Assembly: GCA_016202545.1 (NCBI GenBank)
Contig: JACQON010000013.1
Span: forward strand, 23,750-87,749
Direction of reading: 5' to 3'
Length of the DNA stretch: 64,000 nucleotides
DNA from: Chloroflexota bacterium
GTDB taxonomy: Bacteria; Chloroflexota; Dehalococcoidia; Dehalococcoidales; JACQON01
A model generated the notes under the pieces. That model ran no database searches and had not been told where the DNA came from. It saw only the letters and a list, made by a program, of their open reading frames with translations. Both the position numbers and the translations under genes were made by a program. Shown here in pieces: positions 61,128 through 64,000 of the stretch (the first letter of the stretch is position 1; each line of letters opens with the position of its first letter).

Positions 61128-62390
61128 ATGCGGAGCGGGCCGGGAGGCTTCAATATCAACCGGGACACCAAACCGACCTTTTTTTATGGCTACGTTGTCA
61201 CTGCCGCTGCCTCCGGCATCTGGCTGATAGGCTGGGGAGCGTATACTACCTTCGGCGTTTTCTTTAAGCCGCTGATAACCGAGTTCGGCTGGACGCGGGC
61301 CGAGACGGCGCTGGCTTATTCGCTATCCCTCCTTGTCCAGGGCACTCTGGGCATCTTCATGGGATGGCTGACTGACCGGCTCGGGCCGAGGAAGGTGGTG
61401 CTGGTCTTTAGCCCCTTTGTAGGGCTAGCCTATCTGCTCATGTCACAGCTCAGTGCCTCATGGCAGCTTCAGCTATACTTCGGGCTGGTGGCAGCCATCG
61501 GCTTCAGCGCTATTACCGTCCCACCTATGGTCGCCGTCACCAGGTGGTTTATCAAAAAGCAAGGTCTGATGATAGGCATTGCTCAGGCGGGGTCAGGCAT
61601 AGGCGGCCTGGTCTTCGCCCCGCTGGCCGGGTGGCTGATACTGGCCAATGGCTGGCGCTTCGCCTTCATAATGCTGGGCATCGTCACGCTGGCCGGTCTT
61701 ATGCTATCAGGCGCATTCCTGCGGCGTGACCCACGAGAGGTAGGCCAACTGCCCGATGGAGCCACTGACCCGCTGCCGCTGGAGACAGATAGCCAGAGTT
61801 TGAGCTTGCCGGCAGCCAGGTTCTCCCTACGGCAAGCGGCGGCTACGGCGCAATTCTGGATGATAGCCGGAATTTATTTCAGCTTCGGCTTCCTCAGAGA
61901 TACCATAATGCTGCATATCGCAGCGCATGTCCAGGACCTGGGGTTCTCACTGGCCGATGGCGCCAACGTCCTGGCGGTCATCACCGGGGCCAGCATTTTC
62001 GGCAGGATTGTCATCGGCCGCATGGCTGACGTCATGGGCAACAGGCCAGCCTGTATCGCCAGCTATATGATGACCACCCTGATACTGGCCTGGGCCCTGG
62101 TCACCCACAGCCTGTGGGGGCTGTATCTCTTCGCCCTCGTCTTTGGCTTTGGCTGGGGAGCTATGGCCGTGCTGAGGTTTGCCGTGACGGTTGAGGCTTT
62201 CGGCCCGCTCTCTCTGGGCCTGGTCATAGGGGTCCTGATGGTGGCCGAAGCCAGTGCCGCCGCCTTCAGCTCATACATTGCCGGCTATCTTTTTGACGCC
62301 GTCGGCAACTACAGCCCCGCTTTCTGGATTAGCATAGCCGTTTCTGCCATGGGCACGGTATTTGCCTGGAAGAACAGAATGCGGAGGTAA
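61128..62390 (+). CDS. MFS transporter, oxalate/formate or monocarboxylate type, copy 2
   Basis: A 420-residue carrier with about twelve helices. It begins near TFFYGYVVTAAASGIWLIGWG, like the carrier at 13255, with the loop motif GWLTDRLGPRKVVL, RWFIKKQGLMIGIAQAG and GRMADVMGNRP in the second half. A TTG at 61107 would add seven residues; neither start has a good Shine-Dalgarno. It probably carries an organic acid related to the adjacent UbiD and flavoprotein genes. Confidence 0.86.
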   Translation: MRSGPGGFNINRDTKPTFFYGYVVTAAASGIWLIGWGAYTTFGVFFKPLITEFGWTRAETALAYSLSLLVQGTLGIFMGWLTDRLGPRKVVLVFSPFVGLAYLLMSQLSASWQLQLYFGLVAAIGFSAITVPPMVAVTRWFIKKQGLMIGIAQAGSGIGGLVFAPLAGWLILANGWRFAFIMLGIVTLAGLMLSGAFLRRDPREVGQLPDGATDPLPLETDSQSLSLPAARFSLRQAAATAQFWMIAGIYFSFGFLRDTIMLHIAAHVQDLGFSLADGANVLAVITGASIFGRIVIGRMADVMGNRPACIASYMMTTLILAWALVTHSLWGLYLFALVFGFGWGAMAVLRFAVTVEAFGPLSLGLVIGVLMVAEASAAAFSSYIAGYLFDAVGNYSPAFWISIAVSAMGTVFAWKNRMRR

Positions 62391-62429
62391 GACGCCATGT
62401 GATAGGACGGGATAACACCGCTTCACGGC

Positions 62430-62460
62430 TTGACAGGTATGCAGGGGTTGATGGTATCTT
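62430..62460 (+). promoter_or_regulatory. Possible promoter of the second ubiD gene
   Basis: TTGACA (62430-62435) and TATCTT (62455-62460) are separated by 19 bases, slightly long. The pair lies 34 bases before ATG 62494. Confidence 0.4.
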
Positions 62461-62493
62461 GAATAACAATAAACTGAAAGGGGGAAATAGACT

Positions 62494-63924
62494 ATGCCGT
62501 ACAAGGACTTGCGGGAGTTCATGGCCCTGCTGGAGAAGAAAGGCCTTCTGACCAGGGTCAAGGCCGAGGTTGACCCGGCCTGGGAGATAAACGGCGTCAC
62601 CAGGAAGCTGCAACTGGCGGGCGGCCCCACCGTTCTCTTCGAAAAGGTCAAAGGTCATAAAGTGCCGGTAATCTGCGGGGTAATCGCCACGCCAAGACAC
62701 CTGGCGCTGGCCCTGGACATGGACACCGAGGATGAGCGGCAGATAACCGAGGAGTGGGTGAAAAGGATTGACCACCCCATACCTCCCAGGCTGGTCAAGA
62801 CCGGCCCATGCAAGGAAAACGTCCTCACCGGTGATAAGGCCGACCTCAATGCCGTCTTCCCGCCGATAATCTGGCACAAGGGCGACGGCGGCCCATTCAT
62901 CGGCACACTGGGCTTGCAGGTGACCAGGGACCCGGAGACAGGATGCCAGAATACCGGCATCTACCGGATGGGGGTCAAGACGAAGAACGAGACTGGCCTG
63001 CTAATTACACCCTTTCAGCACGGCGGGCAGCACGTGGTGAAGTGGGGGCGGATGCATCCCGGCAAGCCCATGCCGGTAGCGGTAGCCATCGGCACCGAAC
63101 CTTGCTACCTGCTGGCAGCGGGGGCCAAGTTCCATCACCCGCCCGCCGAGGATGCCTATGTTGGCGCGCTGAGGAAGGAGCCACTGGAGCTGGTCAAGTG
63201 CGAGACCTGCGACCTGGAGGTGCCGGCCACGTCCGAAATCATACTGGAGGGGGAAGTTTATCCCGATGAGCTAAAGCCCGATGGCCCCTTCGGCGAATAC
63301 ACCGGCTTCCTGGGCGCAGCGCAAAACTTCAACGTCTTCCACCTCAAGGCTATCACCCACCGGAACAACCACATATTCCAGGGTACAAGAGAGGGAGCGC
63401 CCAAGGGTAAGGGGTGGGTGGAAAGCGGCCTTATCTGGATAAAGGGAGAGGAGTACCACCTGTACAAGGAGCTTAAGAAGGTCAACGGGGTAGTGGATGT
63501 CTGCATCCCGATGTGGTGCAGCGGTTACCACGCCATCGTCTCTCTGAGGACGATGAAGCAGGGACACCCCTTCCAGATAATGCAGAAGGTGTGGGCTGAT
63601 GACACCGTTGGCACCATCATCAGGCATATCATCGTGGTAGACGAAGGCGTAGACGTCAGGAACCCGCAAGAGGTGGAATGGGCCGTGGCTAACCTGGTCC
63701 AGGGGGACAGGGATATAATAGTTATCCCGCGGTGTCCCGATGAGGTACTGGACAGCTCCTTACCCTACTCCAAACGCTACTTGGGAGCCAAAGTAGGGAT
63801 AGACGCCACCATGCCCGTCTACGATTACCACGCGGAAGGGACGGAACCGCCGCCTCAATGCGATGACCCTGACATGGTAGCCAGGGTGGAAACCCAGTGG
63901 CAGAAGTACGGCATAAAGCTATGA
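62494..63924 (+). CDS. UbiD-family (prenylated-FMN) decarboxylase, copy 2
   Basis: A 476-residue UbiD-fold enzyme with the N-terminus MPYKDLREFMALLEKKG. Catalytic-region residues are Arg in GIYRMG (about 158) and DGPFGE (Asp 263, Glu 268). Compared with copy 1 (EGPFAE) the first acidic residue is Asp rather than Glu, so the two probably differ in substrate or direction. Other family segments are KCETCDLEVPATSEIILEGE, VFHLKAITHRNNHIFQG and PRCPDEVLDSS. GAAAGGGGGAAA precedes the ATG. The gene is complete; the window ends 76 bases later. Confidence 0.92.
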   Translation: MPYKDLREFMALLEKKGLLTRVKAEVDPAWEINGVTRKLQLAGGPTVLFEKVKGHKVPVICGVIATPRHLALALDMDTEDERQITEEWVKRIDHPIPPRLVKTGPCKENVLTGDKADLNAVFPPIIWHKGDGGPFIGTLGLQVTRDPETGCQNTGIYRMGVKTKNETGLLITPFQHGGQHVVKWGRMHPGKPMPVAVAIGTEPCYLLAAGAKFHHPPAEDAYVGALRKEPLELVKCETCDLEVPATSEIILEGEVYPDELKPDGPFGEYTGFLGAAQNFNVFHLKAITHRNNHIFQGTREGAPKGKGWVESGLIWIKGEEYHLYKELKKVNGVVDVCIPMWCSGYHAIVSLRTMKQGHPFQIMQKVWADDTVGTIIRHIIVVDEGVDVRNPQEVEWAVANLVQGDRDIIVIPRCPDEVLDSSLPYSKRYLGAKVGIDATMPVYDYHAEGTEPPPQCDDPDMVARVETQWQKYGIKL

Positions 63925-64000
63925 CCCGGGACTGCCTCAGGCCGGACAGTGAGCGGTGGGGGCGGGAATTGCCCATACACGCCCCACCCCCCATACCGCC
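63925..64000. other. Intergenic tail at the window edge
   Basis: GC-rich sequence with GGTGGGGGCGGG followed by CGCCCCACCCCCC, which can pair imperfectly and may be part of a terminator cut by the edge. No gene is seen. Confidence 0.3.

Overview
The window looks like the chromosome of an anaerobic, probably monoderm bacterium of the Chloroflexota, class Dehalococcoidia (inference from gene style and content, not from a marker tree). Reasons: moderately high GC, many short operons with 4-base ATGA overlaps, lipoproteins with long Pro/Thr tethers, RemA-Gmk, ComEA-ComEC, B12-type radical SAM proteins, FixABCX, TRAP transporters, UbiD decarboxylases, and small palindromic intergenic repeats. About 61 protein-coding genes are supported, plus one likely structured small RNA. 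No rRNA, tRNA, CRISPR array or transposase was seen.

Left part (1-11.3 kb): selA (cut by the window edge) diverges from selD. The selD frame contains an in-frame UGA, so SelD is itself a selenoprotein. A promoter- and terminator-bounded RNA of unknown family follows. Then come fixABCX (FixB carries an extra 2[4Fe-4S] domain), a B12-type radical SAM protein, and a DctPQM TRAP transporter with a perfect hairpin between the binding-protein and permease genes.

Middle part (11.4-29 kb): an MFS permease is coupled to a fused RlmD/TrmA-like methyltransferase-Maf protein. A DUF502 membrane protein comes next. A long minus-strand respiratory locus then reads heptaheme cytochrome, cytochrome b, small membrane protein, NapC-like cytochrome, pentaheme lipoprotein with a collagen-like stretch, and diheme lipoprotein. 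It leads straight into a System I cytochrome c maturation operon (ccmE-F-H, two CcmI-like proteins, ccmA-B-C-D) ending in an orphan NarL-type response regulator. CcmE has Cys in place of the usual heme-binding His (CxxxY), and CcmH has a CxCxC motif. The locus therefore encodes both multiheme cytochromes and a variant machine to mature them.

Right part (29-64 kb): mostly housekeeping genes. These are proB-orf87-proA, rph, an FMN alpha-hydroxyacid oxidase homologue, an MBL-radical SAM-CinA operon, comEA-comEC, a USP-TrkA-TrkA unit beside an APC permease, remA-gmk, a B12-type radical SAM gene with hisH-hisF, and a TPR-gyrA-SDR operon. The last 10 kb is catabolic in character: nitroreductase, TAXI-type TRAP transporter (again with a hairpin between binding protein and permease), two UbiD-family decarboxylases, a fumarate-reductase-family flavoprotein with its ferredoxin, and a second MFS carrier. 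Together these suggest uptake and (de)carboxylation of an organic, possibly aromatic, acid.

Many genes have readable sigma70-type promoters with 17-base spacers. These are given where both hexamers can be seen. All functional calls are from reading translated sequences; no database search was possible.
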